From assembly GCA_028695735.1 (NCBI GenBank), contig JAQVIJ010000002.1:271852-335851 (forward strand): 64,000 nt of DNA, written 5' to 3'. This DNA comes from Deltaproteobacteria bacterium (GTDB lineage Bacteria; Desulfobacterota; Dissulfuribacteria; Dissulfuribacterales; DYLC01). The translations under genes and the position numbers were made by a program. Below the pieces are notes generated by a model that was given only the letters and a program-made list of their open reading frames with translations, ran no database searches and was not told where the DNA came from. Of the stretch, positions 10,429 through 20,605 are shown piece by piece; positions within the stretch are counted from its first letter, which is position 1, and each line of letters opens with the position of its first letter.

Positions 10429-10944
10429 ATAGGCAAGGAAACCATTAATATCAATAATGCAATCCAGTCTGATAATGTGCGTCTTATCGGTAAGGATGGT
10501 GCAAATCTGGGTGTTGTTTCCATTCGTGAGGCATTGGAGAGGGCAGGGCAGGAGTTTTTAGACCTGGTGGAGATAGTTCCCAACGCCAACCCTCCTGTTT
10601 GCCGCATCATGGATTTCGGCAAGTTCAAATATGAACAGAGTAAAAAGGCCCAAGAGGCCAAGAAGAAGCAGATCCAGATTCAGATAAAAGAAATCAAATT
10701 GCGTCCCAAGACCGATACGCACGATCTGGAGGTCAAGAAGAGACATATAAAAGAGTTTATAGAGGACGGCAACAAGGTCAAGGTGACCATCCGTTTCAGG
10801 GGCCGGGAGATGATGCACAAGGATATCGGTATAGAAATCCTGAAAAAAATGGTGCAGGACCTCTCTGATGTGGCGGTTATGGAAGGCACTATGGGCATGG
10901 AAGGCCCCACCGTTCATATTATGTTGATACCTAAAAGAGATTGA
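10429..10944 (+). CDS. infC: Translation initiation factor IF-3, probable AUA start
   Basis: IF-3 body in ORF 10477..10944; frame stays open upstream to ATA at 10429, 5 nt after GGAGGT (10418-10423). Confidence 0.88.
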   Translation: MGKETININNAIQSDNVRLIGKDGANLGVVSIREALERAGQEFLDLVEIVPNANPPVCRIMDFGKFKYEQSKKAQEAKKKQIQIQIKEIKLRPKTDTHDLEVKKRHIKEFIEDGNKVKVTIRFRGREMMHKDIGIEILKKMVQDLSDVAVMEGTMGMEGPTVHIMLIPKRD

Positions 10945-10968
10945 TTGTAAATCTATGAGGAGAAAAAT

Positions 10969-11166
10969 ATGCCTAAGATAAAGACAAAAAGGGCCGCTGC
11001 AAAGCGTTTTACTGTGACTGGTACGGGCAAGCTGGTCTGCCACAGGGCGGGCAAGAGACATCTCTTGACTCACAAGTCACGGGCCAGAAAGAGACATCTT
11101 GGCCAGCCGATGATAGTGGATACTGGTGTGACCAGGAATTTGAGGCGCGCCTTGCCTTCTCTGTGA
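10969..11166 (+). CDS. rpmI: 50S ribosomal protein L35
   Basis: MPKIKTKRAAAKRF; operon context. Confidence 0.97.
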   Translation: MPKIKTKRAAAKRFTVTGTGKLVCHRAGKRHLLTHKSRARKRHLGQPMIVDTGVTRNLRRALPSL

Positions 11167-11227
11167 GAGGCATTTTGGCGTTGCGTCACATTGATTTTAT
11201 TTATTTTTTGAGACAGGAGTTATAGTT

Positions 11228-11578
11228 ATGCCAAGAGTAAAGCGTGGTTTCAAGGCCAGAAGACGTCGCAACAAGATATTGCAGATGGCCAAGGGTTACT
11301 GGGGTAACCGCAGCCGTCGTTATAGATCCGCCAAAGAGACAGTGGAAAGGGCCCTTTATTTCTCTTATAGGGATAGAAAGGCCAAGAAAGGGGAGTTCAG
11401 GGGGCTCTGGATTGTGCGCATCAATGCCGCCTGCAGGGAACATGGGCTTTCATACAGCAAATTTATGGGAGCGCTTCATAAGGCTGGTGTGGAGATAGAC
11501 CGCAAGGTGCTCGCCAATCTGGCTGTTACCGATGCCAGGGCCTTTGCAGCAGTTGTGGAGCTGGCCAAGGCAGCCTGA
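11228..11578 (+). CDS. rplT: 50S ribosomal protein L20
   Basis: [26 protein letters not shown]. Confidence 0.98.
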   Translation: MPRVKRGFKARRRRNKILQMAKGYWGNRSRRYRSAKETVERALYFSYRDRKAKKGEFRGLWIVRINAACREHGLSYSKFMGALHKAGVEIDRKVLANLAVTDARAFAAVVELAKAA

Positions 11579-11601
11579 TGCCCGTTTCCATCGCTCATTA
11601 G

Positions 11602-12612
11602 ATGCTCGACAGACTAAATGCCATCAGGGAGCAGGCTGTTTCCGCCATAGCTGCATCGGCGGATATTACCGCACTGGAAAGGATTGAGACGGATTTTCTG
11701 GGCCGAAAGGGCGTCCTGACCTCTCTTTTGCGCACACTTGGCAGTTTACCCGCTGAGCAAAGACCTCAATTCGGCAGCGCTGTCAATGCCCTTAAACAGG
11801 AACTGGCGGATGGAATAGAAAAACGGCGTCAGGAGCTGAAGGAGCTGATTGGCGCTGTAAAAATAGCCGGCCTGGACATCACCCTTCCAGGCCGTTCATT
11901 GCCATTGGGAAGGCTGCATCCCATTACGCAGGTCCTTAACGAGGTGTGTGATATCTTTCGGCGAATGGGTTTTGGAGTAGCTGAAGGACCTGAGGTAGAA
12001 CTGGATTTTTATAATTTCGAGGCATTGAATATACCTGCCAATCATCCGGCGAGGGACATGCAGGACACCTTTTATGTGGACGACAAGGTCCTGTTGCGCA
12101 CTCATACCTCTCCCATTCAGGTGCGCACCATGGAAAGGCTTCAGCCGCCCCTGCGCATTATAGCGCCAGGCAAGGTTTATCGCTGCGATTCCGATGTGAC
12201 TCATACTCCGATGTTCCATCAGGTGGAAGGCCTGATGGTGGATACTGACATCTCGTTTGCCTACCTCAAAGGGACACTTACGCACTTCATACAGCATTTC
12301 TTTGACGCCAAGACATCGGTCAGATTCAGGCCGAGTTTTTTTCCTTTTACAGAGCCCAGCGCTGAAGTGGACATTCAGTGTGTGATATGCAGGGGGAAGG
12401 GCTGCCGGGTGTGTTCCAATACCGGATGGCTGGAGGTGTTGGGTGCAGGCATGGTGCATCCAGCCGTGTTTCGGTCCATAGGTTATGATTCAGAGCGTTA
12501 CACCGGTTTTGCCTTTGGGCTTGGCATTGAAAGGTTTACGATGTTGAGATACGGCATTGATGACATTCGTCTTTTCTATGAAAACGATCTGCGTTTTCTC
12601 AGACAGTTTTGA
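11602..12612 (+). CDS. pheS: Phenylalanyl-tRNA synthetase alpha subunit
   Basis: HPITQVLNEVCDIFRRMGF, HTSPIQVR, GLGIERFTMLRYGI. Confidence 0.98.
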   Translation: MLDRLNAIREQAVSAIAASADITALERIETDFLGRKGVLTSLLRTLGSLPAEQRPQFGSAVNALKQELADGIEKRRQELKELIGAVKIAGLDITLPGRSLPLGRLHPITQVLNEVCDIFRRMGFGVAEGPEVELDFYNFEALNIPANHPARDMQDTFYVDDKVLLRTHTSPIQVRTMERLQPPLRIIAPGKVYRCDSDVTHTPMFHQVEGLMVDTDISFAYLKGTLTHFIQHFFDAKTSVRFRPSFFPFTEPSAEVDIQCVICRGKGCRVCSNTGWLEVLGAGMVHPAVFRSIGYDSERYTGFAFGLGIERFTMLRYGIDDIRLFYENDLRFLRQF

Positions 12613-12621
12613 TTCAGTCTC

Positions 12622-14700
12622 ATGAAGATACTCACTTCCTGGTTGAAAGAATTTGTGGATTGCAATGCCCCTGTCACAAAATTGGCCCATGATCTGACCA
12701 TGGCCGGTTTGGAGGTCGAGGGTATTGAACAGCTTGGAGACGGCGATGCCGTCATTGAGGTCAGTATCACGCCCAACAGGCCGGATTGTCTGAGCGTGTT
12801 GGGCATCGCCAGGGATGTTTCAGCCATCTATTCTTGTCCGGTGCTGTATCAGATGGATTTGCCGCCTCTTTCAAGCGCCTCTGATTTCGCTGTCCCAATT
12901 CACATCGAGGCACCCGCTTTATGCCCCCGTTATGCCGCAGCATCTTTATCGGGCGTGACCATCGCCTCCTCTCCTGACTGGCTTGTCAAAAGACTTGCCG
13001 CCTGCGGTGTGCGCTCTATCAATAATGTTGTTGATGCCACCAATTATGTGATGCTGGAGCTTGGACAGCCCTTACATGCCTTTGATCTTGAGCGGTTAAA
13101 TGGGCCTGGTATTGTAGTGAGAACCGCTCCGGGGGAACGCCTGACCACTTTGGACGGCAAAGAACGGGTGTTTGAGGGGGATATGCTGGCCATCTGCGAT
13201 ATGAAATGCCCTGTGGCCGTAGCCGGTGTCATGGGAGGGGCCGATTCAGAGGTGACCGACCGGACTCGCAATGTGCTTTTGGAGGCCGCATTTTTCAACC
13301 CTGATTCCATTCGCAGGACATCCAGAATGCTGAGGCTTTCCACCGAGGCATCATATCGCTTTGAGCGTGGCGTGGACCCTGAACTGCCCTTGATCGCCCT
13401 GAAGAGAACCGTGGAACTGCTGCAGCAGTTGGGTGCATTGAAACAGGATGCACTTTATTTCGACAACTATGCGGTCAGGCATGAACCGCCGGTCATCCAC
13501 TTGCGCACTGAAAGACTTGCCAGACTGCTTGGCCTGTCCATCCCCCTTGAAGAGGTCGTGGCCATACTTGCCAGACTTGGTGTAAAAATTCAAGAATCCA
13601 CTGGAATTTTGATGTGTATCCCACCGAGTTTCCGTCCTGATCTTAAAGAAGAGATCGATCTGGTGGAAGATGTGGCGCGCATCTACAGTTATGACCGTCT
13701 TGGGACCGACATGCCAAGGGCCGTTATTGCAGGCCAGCAGCCTGAGAGCCGGTGGGAACAGGAGATAAAACTCAAGAATTTTCTGGTTTCCCAGGGTTTG
13801 ACAGAGTGTATTTCATACAGTTTTTGTTCTCCTGAAGAGATTTCCGGTCTTTTTCTTGCGAATGGAGACACCAGAACCTCCCTTGTTAGGCTTCAAAATC
13901 CCCTTACAGAGGAGCTTTCCGTAATGCGTACCAGCCTGGTCCCGTGTCTGTTGAGCGCATTGGCCAGAAACAATGCACGCGGGGTGAATGATGTGAAGCT
14001 CTTCGAATTGGGCCGGGTTTTTTATGCCCAGGGCAGGTCTATGCTTCCGGTGGAGGAAAGGCGTTGCGCGGTCTTGTTTGCTGGTTCCCGCTATACGAGT
14101 TCCTGGGCATGGTCAAAGGATGGTGTTGACCTTTTTGATGTGAAAGGTATCTTTGAAAATATCGTCGAATTTATGCGCCTGGAGGGTGTTTCCTTGAATG
14201 CATCCTCGCGGCAGGAGCCGTTTTATCTGCCAGGTTCCTCTGCATGGATAGTTGTTGACGATAGGCAAATCGGCAGTATGGGCTGTATAGCGCCTGCCGT
14301 TCTGGAGCGGTTCGATATCCGCATAGACAGTAAAGCCGGTGTCTTTGTGCTGGACATCTCTTTTGACGGTCTTTGTGAAGCAAGAAAGACACGGCCTGTT
14401 TTCAAGGCACTACCTAAGTATCCTGCCATTTCAAGGGATGCGGCCATTATCGTTACAGATGAAATCTCCTGGGCTGCTGTTCAGGAATTTATAGCCTCAC
14501 AGAATATAACTTACCTGGAAAATGTCACATTGTTCGACCTCTATACCGGAAAGCCTATTCCAAAAGGATACAAAAGCATGGGGCTGCGCATGGTATATCG
14601 TTCAATGGAGCGGACCCTGACGGAGGAGGATATAGCCAAGGGACATCAGGGCCTGGTTGACAGCCTGATACAGCATTTTCAGGCGCAGCTTCGTGCATAG
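12622..14700 (+). CDS. pheT: Phenylalanyl-tRNA synthetase beta subunit, lacking the N-terminal tRNA-binding OB domain
   Basis: TMAGLEVEGIEQL fused directly to VIEVSITPNRPDCLSVLGIARDV; 692 aa. Confidence 0.95.
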   Translation: MKILTSWLKEFVDCNAPVTKLAHDLTMAGLEVEGIEQLGDGDAVIEVSITPNRPDCLSVLGIARDVSAIYSCPVLYQMDLPPLSSASDFAVPIHIEAPALCPRYAAASLSGVTIASSPDWLVKRLAACGVRSINNVVDATNYVMLELGQPLHAFDLERLNGPGIVVRTAPGERLTTLDGKERVFEGDMLAICDMKCPVAVAGVMGGADSEVTDRTRNVLLEAAFFNPDSIRRTSRMLRLSTEASYRFERGVDPELPLIALKRTVELLQQLGALKQDALYFDNYAVRHEPPVIHLRTERLARLLGLSIPLEEVVAILARLGVKIQESTGILMCIPPSFRPDLKEEIDLVEDVARIYSYDRLGTDMPRAVIAGQQPESRWEQEIKLKNFLVSQGLTECISYSFCSPEEISGLFLANGDTRTSLVRLQNPLTEELSVMRTSLVPCLLSALARNNARGVNDVKLFELGRVFYAQGRSMLPVEERRCAVLFAGSRYTSSWAWSKDGVDLFDVKGIFENIVEFMRLEGVSLNASSRQEPFYLPGSSAWIVVDDRQIGSMGCIAPAVLERFDIRIDSKAGVFVLDISFDGLCEARKTRPVFKALPKYPAISRDAAIIVTDEISWAAVQEFIASQNITYLENVTLFDLYTGKPIPKGYKSMGLRMVYRSMERTLTEEDIAKGHQGLVDSLIQHFQAQLRA

Positions 14701-14709
14701 GGATATGAT

Positions 14710-15027
14710 GTGAGAACTGTCACCAAAAAGGAACTGGCCAGACAGATAGCCCATCGTCTTGGTTTTTCTCAAAGGGTCAGCCTTGAGCTTGTGAATGCCT
14801 TTTTTACGGAATTGAGCCTGTTGCTTGGAGAGAAAAAAAACATAAAATTTTTTCGTTTTGGTCAATTCGTATCCATGAAACATCCGGAGCGCAGGGGGTT
14901 GCATCCTGTGTCCGGAAAGGAGATTCGAATACCAGCCGGAGAACGGGTGGTATTCAGGCCGAGTCGCACCCTGAAGGCTATCGTGAATGGCAAAAGAGAG
15001 CGAAAAGAAGTATTATCGCATAGGTGA
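14710..15027 (+). CDS. HU/IHF family DNA-binding protein (IHF alpha-like)
   Basis: GTG start; HU-family signature and position after pheT. Confidence 0.88.
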   Translation: MRTVTKKELARQIAHRLGFSQRVSLELVNAFFTELSLLLGEKKNIKFFRFGQFVSMKHPERRGLHPVSGKEIRIPAGERVVFRPSRTLKAIVNGKRERKEVLSHR

Positions 15028-15331
15028 GGTAAGCAATCTGACCGGTGTAGAACCTCATGTGCTTCGATATTGGGAGACGGAGTTCAGACAGATTCGTCCT
15101 CATCGTGTGGCCAAACAGCGTCTTTATCGCCAGGAAGACCTGCTAATTATCGAGAAGATAAAGGACCTGCTGCACCATCAGGGAATGACAATAACCGGTG
15201 CCAAAAAGGCTATGGAACGTTCGGCGCAATCGCCTGTCATGCAGCGGAATCTTTTTCAAAAAACCGTTGACATAGAAGATATCCTTTTCATTCGCAACGA
15301 GTTGTTGGCAATACTCGCCATCTTGAAGTAA
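14987..15331 (+). CDS. MerR family transcriptional regulator
   Basis: YYRIGEVSNLTGVEPHVLRYWETEF. Confidence 0.92.
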   Translation: MAKESEKKYYRIGEVSNLTGVEPHVLRYWETEFRQIRPHRVAKQRLYRQEDLLIIEKIKDLLHHQGMTITGAKKAMERSAQSPVMQRNLFQKTVDIEDILFIRNELLAILAILK

Positions 15332-15345
15332 TTAATTGACATATC

Positions 15346-16437
15346 ATGGATACTCAAACATTTGAACAATTAAAGGCATTACGAAACAGAATAGATTCCA
15401 TAGACGCTGAACTGGTTTCATTGCTACAGGAACGTTTTCGCCTTGCGATTCAAATAGGCGAGATCAAGGGCCAGGCTGAACGGGACATTCTGGATGTCAC
15501 GCGAGAGCGCGAGGTCATTGGGAATATTCTGGCAAAAAATCGGGAGGTCTTTCCCCCTGACGGTCTGAATGTCATATTTTCCGAGATTATATCGGCATGC
15601 AGAAACGCCCAGCGCCCCCTGGAAATAGGCTTTCTGGGGCCGGAGACCACCTTTACACACATGGCTGCTGTAAAATTTTTCGGCAATGCCCCCCATTTTA
15701 TACCCATGCCCAACATCACAGCCGTGTTTGAGGAGGTGGAGCGAAAGCGGGTGGACTTTGGAGTGGTTCCCATAGAAAATTCAGTGGAGGGCACTGTGGC
15801 CCTCACCTTAGACGGTCTTTGTGATTTCAAGGTGAAGATAAACGGAGAGATATTTCTGCCCATCTCCCACGACCTCATCAATCAAAGCGGCAGGACAGAC
15901 ACCATTCGCAGAATCCTTTCCCATCCCCATGCCTTGGCCCAGTGCAGAAATTGGTTGCAGAAAAACCTGCCCACTGTGCCCGTGGAGGAGGTGGTCAGCA
16001 CCGCCCAGGCCGCCAGATGGGCCGCTGTGGACTCATCCATCGCGGCCATAGCCAGCTCTTTGGCCGCCCGCACCTACAATCTGCAGGTAGTGGCGCATTC
16101 CATAGAGGATTATGCAGGAAACACCACTCGTTTTTTGATTCTTGGGCACAGGTCTCAAAGACCCAGCGGCAATGACAAGACATCTCTGCTCCTGAGCCTG
16201 GAGGACAAGCCCGGCTCCCTCTACCGCCTGCTCAAACCCTTGGCCGATCGCGGCATCAATCTCACCAAGATACAGTCCCGTCCTGTGAAAAACGAGCCCT
16301 GGCGTTATCTGTTCTATGTGGATATAGTGGGTCATATAGAGGATGATAAGGTGAAAGAGGGCATAGAGACCATTCGAAGCGGCTGCACCTTTCTGGAGTG
16401 GCTTGGTTCTTATCCGCAGGGTCAGCCTGTGGCCTGA
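15346..16437 (+). CDS. pheA: Bifunctional chorismate mutase / prephenate dehydratase
   Basis: N-terminal chorismate mutase, GPETTFTHMAA, ESRP-like ACT motif (KIQSRP). Confidence 0.95.
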   Translation: MDTQTFEQLKALRNRIDSIDAELVSLLQERFRLAIQIGEIKGQAERDILDVTREREVIGNILAKNREVFPPDGLNVIFSEIISACRNAQRPLEIGFLGPETTFTHMAAVKFFGNAPHFIPMPNITAVFEEVERKRVDFGVVPIENSVEGTVALTLDGLCDFKVKINGEIFLPISHDLINQSGRTDTIRRILSHPHALAQCRNWLQKNLPTVPVEEVVSTAQAARWAAVDSSIAAIASSLAARTYNLQVVAHSIEDYAGNTTRFLILGHRSQRPSGNDKTSLLLSLEDKPGSLYRLLKPLADRGINLTKIQSRPVKNEPWRYLFYVDIVGHIEDDKVKEGIETIRSGCTFLEWLGSYPQGQPVA

Positions 16438-16451
16438 AAGAGTAGGCGAAA

Positions 16452-17207
16452 ATGAAGATAGCTGTCAGCGGTAAAGGCGGCGTGGGAAAGACCACTCTGA
16501 GCGCCTTGCTCATAACCGTGCTTGCCTCCATGGGCCGCCGGGTCCTGGCCATAGATGCGGATTCCAGCCCGCATCTGGCGCGTGTTCTGGGTTTTCCCAA
16601 TCCGGACGAAATCACTCCCATAGCCGAGATGCGGGAGCTTTTAAACGAGCGCAGTGAGCGGGATGGGCCTTTTTACCGCCTAAATCCCCGTGTGGACGAC
16701 CTGCCTGAGCGCTTTATCCGCATTCAGGGCAACATCAAACTCATGACAGTGGGCGCTATTCGTCAGGGTGGAGGCGGCTGTGCCTGTTCTGACAATGTGG
16801 TACTGAAGGCCCTGCTCAATACCCTGATGCTCTCGCCCGACGAGGACATCGTATTGGACATGGAGGCAGGAGTGGAACACTTAGGCCGAGGGACCGTTGC
16901 CTCAGTGGATCACCTGCTGGTGGTGGCGCAGCCATACCTTGGCAGCATAGAGACCGTCTCCAAGATCATAGCCTTGGCCAAGGATCTGAAGATGAAGGCC
17001 ATTCATGTGGTGGTCAATGCCGTAAGCGCGCCTGAGGATGTGGTTTTTGTGGAAAAGAGCCTGAATATGCCTGTTCTGGCCGCATTTCCTGCCTCTTCAT
17101 TGGTTCGGCAGGCCGAGCGCACGGGTGCTGAGGTCGCCCTTGCAGATGAAACAATGCTTCAAAAGGCAAGGGAACTGCTGGAAAAATTAGGGGCGTTTTC
17201 GGCTTGA
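16452..17207 (+). CDS. cooC: CO dehydrogenase nickel-insertion ATPase (CooC-like)
   Basis: SGKGGVGKTT P-loop and DMEAGVEHLGRGT motif. Confidence 0.85.
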   Translation: MKIAVSGKGGVGKTTLSALLITVLASMGRRVLAIDADSSPHLARVLGFPNPDEITPIAEMRELLNERSERDGPFYRLNPRVDDLPERFIRIQGNIKLMTVGAIRQGGGGCACSDNVVLKALLNTLMLSPDEDIVLDMEAGVEHLGRGTVASVDHLLVVAQPYLGSIETVSKIIALAKDLKMKAIHVVVNAVSAPEDVVFVEKSLNMPVLAAFPASSLVRQAERTGAEVALADETMLQKARELLEKLGAFSA

Positions 17208-18013
17208 AAGTAGGTTCATCAGTCAAAACTGATTTGGTGGATGTGCAGGCCATGCCTGACGGCCGCAATATCCCGTTACAGCGGGTGGGCATCAAGAACA
17301 TTCGCTATCCCATCACGGTCCTGGACAAGGCCAGAGGCCATCAACAGACAGTAGCCAATATCAACATGTATGTAAATCTCCCCCATCACTTCAAGGGCAC
17401 TCACATGAGCCGTTTCGTGGAGGTATTGAATGAACACAGGGGGGAGATCAATATCAAGACCTTTTCCAGAATCCTGGTGGATATGAAGGGGCGTTTAGAG
17501 GCCCAGGAGGCCCATTTAGAGGTGGATTTCCCCTATTTTATAGAAAAGGCGGCGCCTGTCACCGGCAGCCTTGGGCTTATTGAGTATGGCTGCGGCTTGC
17601 ACGGCACCTTGACCGACAGCCTGGACATGGTGCTGGTGGCCCGTGTGCCCGTGACAACAGTATGCCCTTGTTCCAAGGAGATCTCCAGTCATGGCGCCCA
17701 CAATCAAAGGGGCGAGGTGCGTGTCTGGTTGCGTTTCAAGGGTTTTATCTGGCTGGAGGATGTGATAACAGAGGTGGAGCGCAGCGCCTCATCCGATGTC
17801 TTTTCGGTGCTCAAACGGCCTGATGAGAAGTATGTCACCGAAAGGGCCTATGAAAACCCCATGTTTGTGGAGGATGTGGTCAGGGCCGTGTGCGAACGGC
17901 TTTCAGCCATGCCGCAGGTCACATGGTTTCATGTGGAGGCCGAGAATTTTGAGTCCATACACAATCATTCGGCCTATGCCAGCACTACCTGGTGTGCGGA
18001 CGATATAACCTAA
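17204..18013 (+). CDS. folE2: GTP cyclohydrolase FolE2 (type IB)
   Basis: VGIKNIRYPI, TTVCPCSKEIS.HGAHNQRG. Confidence 0.95.
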   Translation: MKVGSSVKTDLVDVQAMPDGRNIPLQRVGIKNIRYPITVLDKARGHQQTVANINMYVNLPHHFKGTHMSRFVEVLNEHRGEINIKTFSRILVDMKGRLEAQEAHLEVDFPYFIEKAAPVTGSLGLIEYGCGLHGTLTDSLDMVLVARVPVTTVCPCSKEISSHGAHNQRGEVRVWLRFKGFIWLEDVITEVERSASSDVFSVLKRPDEKYVTERAYENPMFVEDVVRAVCERLSAMPQVTWFHVEAENFESIHNHSAYASTTWCADDIT

Positions 18014-18032
18014 AAATTCAAGGAGGTTTTTC

Positions 18033-18407
18033 ATGGCAAATGTTCAAAAGACACTGGACATGGAGGCGATGCGTAGGCGTCTGAAGGCGGCTTCAGCTGG
18101 AAGGGCTGGCATGATACTCATTCACAACGGCGTGGTGAGAAACTCCTCCCGTTCTGGCGAGGCTGTTTCCACAATAGATGTATCGGTGAATCGGACTCGA
18201 TTGGAGGAGATACTAACGAATGCCCGTCAGCACCCTGGTATCCTCGCTGTGGAGGCGGAGGTCAATGAGGGTGTGCTGGAGGTGGGGGATGATGTGATGC
18301 TTTTGGGAGTGGCTGGAGATATACGGGACAATGTCTTGGCATGTCTGACTGACACTCTCAATCGTATCAAAAAAGAGGTGACCTCCAAAAAGGAATATAG
18401 ACCTTGA
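18033..18407 (+). CDS. MoaE-like molybdopterin synthase catalytic subunit
   Basis: GMILIHNGVVRNSSR and overall MoaE-like pattern. Confidence 0.65.
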   Translation: MANVQKTLDMEAMRRRLKAASAGRAGMILIHNGVVRNSSRSGEAVSTIDVSVNRTRLEEILTNARQHPGILAVEAEVNEGVLEVGDDVMLLGVAGDIRDNVLACLTDTLNRIKKEVTSKKEYRP

Positions 18408-19018
18408 GCACGAATGACATTGCAGAGGAGATCGTCTTTGTCTGCCGCAGACTCTATGAAAAGGGTCTGATTGCAGGCGCAGACGGCAATGTGAGCGCCA
18501 GAGACCCTGCCTCAGGCCATATCCTCATCACACCCAGCGGTGTGCACAAGGGCTTTTTGAAAAAGGATGAGCTCTTGTTGCTGAATGCCGATGGCGCTGT
18601 CTTGAAGGGCAAGGGCAGACCTTCTTCCGAGCTGGCCGTGCATCTTGAAATCTATAGGGCCGATTCCAGCGCAAATGCAGTGGTGCACACCCATGCACCT
18701 TGGGCCATGGCCTTGAGCCTGTCGGGAAGGGGCCTTTTGCCTCACTCCATGATAGAGGCTGAAATGCTCTTGGGAAGGGTTGTAGAGGTGCCTTTTTATT
18801 TACCAGGCTCTCAGGAACTGGCAGATGCAGTGGTTTCAGCCATAAAAAACGGGCCTGTTCAGCTTCTGGCGCATCACGGAGCCATCTCCAGAGGTGCAAC
18901 CCTGCGTCAGGCCTTTGAACTCATGGAGTGCTTGGAGCACAATGCCAGAATACAGGCACTCGCCCATCTGTTGGGTGGCGCCCGGGCTGTGCCTATTTTT
19001 CAAGGGAACCCACATTAG
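18404..19018 (+). CDS. Class II aldolase/adducin family protein
   Basis: GNVSARDP, HTHAPWA, HHGAIS metal-binding motifs. Confidence 0.92.
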   Translation: MSTNDIAEEIVFVCRRLYEKGLIAGADGNVSARDPASGHILITPSGVHKGFLKKDELLLLNADGAVLKGKGRPSSELAVHLEIYRADSSANAVVHTHAPWAMALSLSGRGLLPHSMIEAEMLLGRVVEVPFYLPGSQELADAVVSAIKNGPVQLLAHHGAISRGATLRQAFELMECLEHNARIQALAHLLGGARAVPIFQGNPH

Positions 19019-20096
19019 CTAACCGTTCCAAGTAATTGATTTTATAAAACTCAAGGACCGAGATGGCCAGTGCTATGATGATGGGCCCCAGTATCACTCC
19101 AAGAAATCCAAACATGCCGATTCCGCCCAGAATGCTCAGCATCAGAAGCAGGCTGTGAATGGATGTTCTGCCGCTGATGAGCAGGGGTTTTACAAATGTA
19201 TCTATCTGACTGATTACGAGCATACCGAACCCAGCCAGAATAATCGCCTTTCCCCACTCACCTGTGATGAGGAGTCCCAGACTGGCAGGCCCCCACACCA
19301 GGGCGGTTCCCACCACAGGAATGAAGGTGCAGATGGCCATGACCATGCCCCAAAGAATGGGCGCTGAGAAGTCCAGCAACCACAGTATCAAGACACCCAT
19401 GGCGCCTTGCATCATGCCGGTCAAGAGATTGCCATACAGAGTGGCTATGACCATATCGGATATGATGAGAGTAAATTTTTCGGTTTCTTTGGCGGGAAAT
19501 GGCATGAGCGCCTTTAAGGTGCTTACCAATTTTTCACCGTCCCTGAAGAGATAAAAAAGCGTTATCAACATGATGCCGCCCTTGAAGAGCATGGAGGTAA
19601 GGTTTTTGAAGATGAGGGTGCCCTGTTGTAAAAAGAGATTACTGCCTTTTTGAGCCAAGTCTGTAAGCAGCTGATTGAGCTTGTCCTGATGATGTCTGTA
19701 GCTGTTCAGCACCTTGGCTAAGTAGTCGCCTATTACAGAGCCTTGTTGCAGGGTGTCCAACAGATGTCCAGAGTCTTGCTGCACCCAGGTCTTGATTCCA
19801 TCATAGAGCCTGAGTGTTTCATTGGTGAGACTTGCGGCAAGAAAGGCAAAGGGCACTATGACGAATGTCAGCACCAAGAGACACATGACAGCAGATGCCA
19901 GGTTGGAAGAGAGATTGGCCGTTTGCCTCAGTCTTTTATATATCGGATAGGTAAAAAGGGTGATGATGGCCGCCCAGATGATGGGCTCTAAAAAGGGCAA
20001 AAGCAGCATCAGTGCCAATACGAGCACTCCAAGGGCAAGGAGATTGGCTAATATCACGATGAAGCTGTGAGTGAGGGCAAATGAGGTGTCTTTCAT
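18993..20096 (-). CDS. AI-2E family transporter
   Basis: Multi-TM protein with AI-2E family pattern. Confidence 0.9.
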   Translation of the reverse strand: MKDTSFALTHSFIVILANLLALGVLVLALMLLLPFLEPIIWAAIITLFTYPIYKRLRQTANLSSNLASAVMCLLVLTFVIVPFAFLAASLTNETLRLYDGIKTWVQQDSGHLLDTLQQGSVIGDYLAKVLNSYRHHQDKLNQLLTDLAQKGSNLFLQQGTLIFKNLTSMLFKGGIMLITLFYLFRDGEKLVSTLKALMPFPAKETEKFTLIISDMVIATLYGNLLTGMMQGAMGVLILWLLDFSAPILWGMVMAICTFIPVVGTALVWGPASLGLLITGEWGKAIILAGFGMLVISQIDTFVKPLLISGRTSIHSLLLMLSILGGIGMFGFLGVILGPIIIALAISVLEFYKINYLERLANVGSLEK

Positions 20097-20605
20097 AATG
20101 GACCTGGTGAATTCCTGAGTAAAATCTCCAAAACCTTTTCAAGAAGGTCTTTATCCTCTATTTGCAGGCTTTGCAAGAAGTCTTTTAATTCAGAGGCCTC
20201 GCAATTGAGGCAGGTGGGCCTGCCATGGGAAAGTACCTCAAAGACCTCCTGCCTCAAGAAGTCTATCACGCGGTCTCGAATCTCCATTTGAATACCTTGA
20301 ATGTCCATGCCCTCTTTGCCGGCGAATTTGATCAGCCTGTTATAGTTGACAATGGCCCTGGCCATACCTCGATAGATGCGCTTGTCTCGATTTTTGTGGT
20401 CCAGGTCTCGCAGTATGATGGTCTGATATCGAAGGACCACGGCCTCCTTTAGGGGGGTGAGATTTAGGGCAGTTATGCTGATTTTTGGGCCATCTGAGTC
20501 CTCTGTGAGGTGATAAATGGAGCCATGGTAGGCAATCTCAGGGATCTCACCTGAGTGCAGTATCAAAAGCCTTTCGTCTTCTATGAGGTCTTTTAACTGC
20601 TGCAT
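20093..20605 (-). CDS. Conserved hypothetical protein between the AI-2E transporter and bioB
   Basis: 170 aa ORF with overlapping starts/stops to its neighbours; no family recognised. Confidence 0.7.
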   Translation of the reverse strand: MQQLKDLIEDERLLILHSGEIPEIAYHGSIYHLTEDSDGPKISITALNLTPLKEAVVLRYQTIILRDLDHKNRDKRIYRGMARAIVNYNRLIKFAGKEGMDIQGIQMEIRDRVIDFLRQEVFEVLSHGRPTCLNCEASELKDFLQSLQIEDKDLLEKVLEILLRNSPGPL

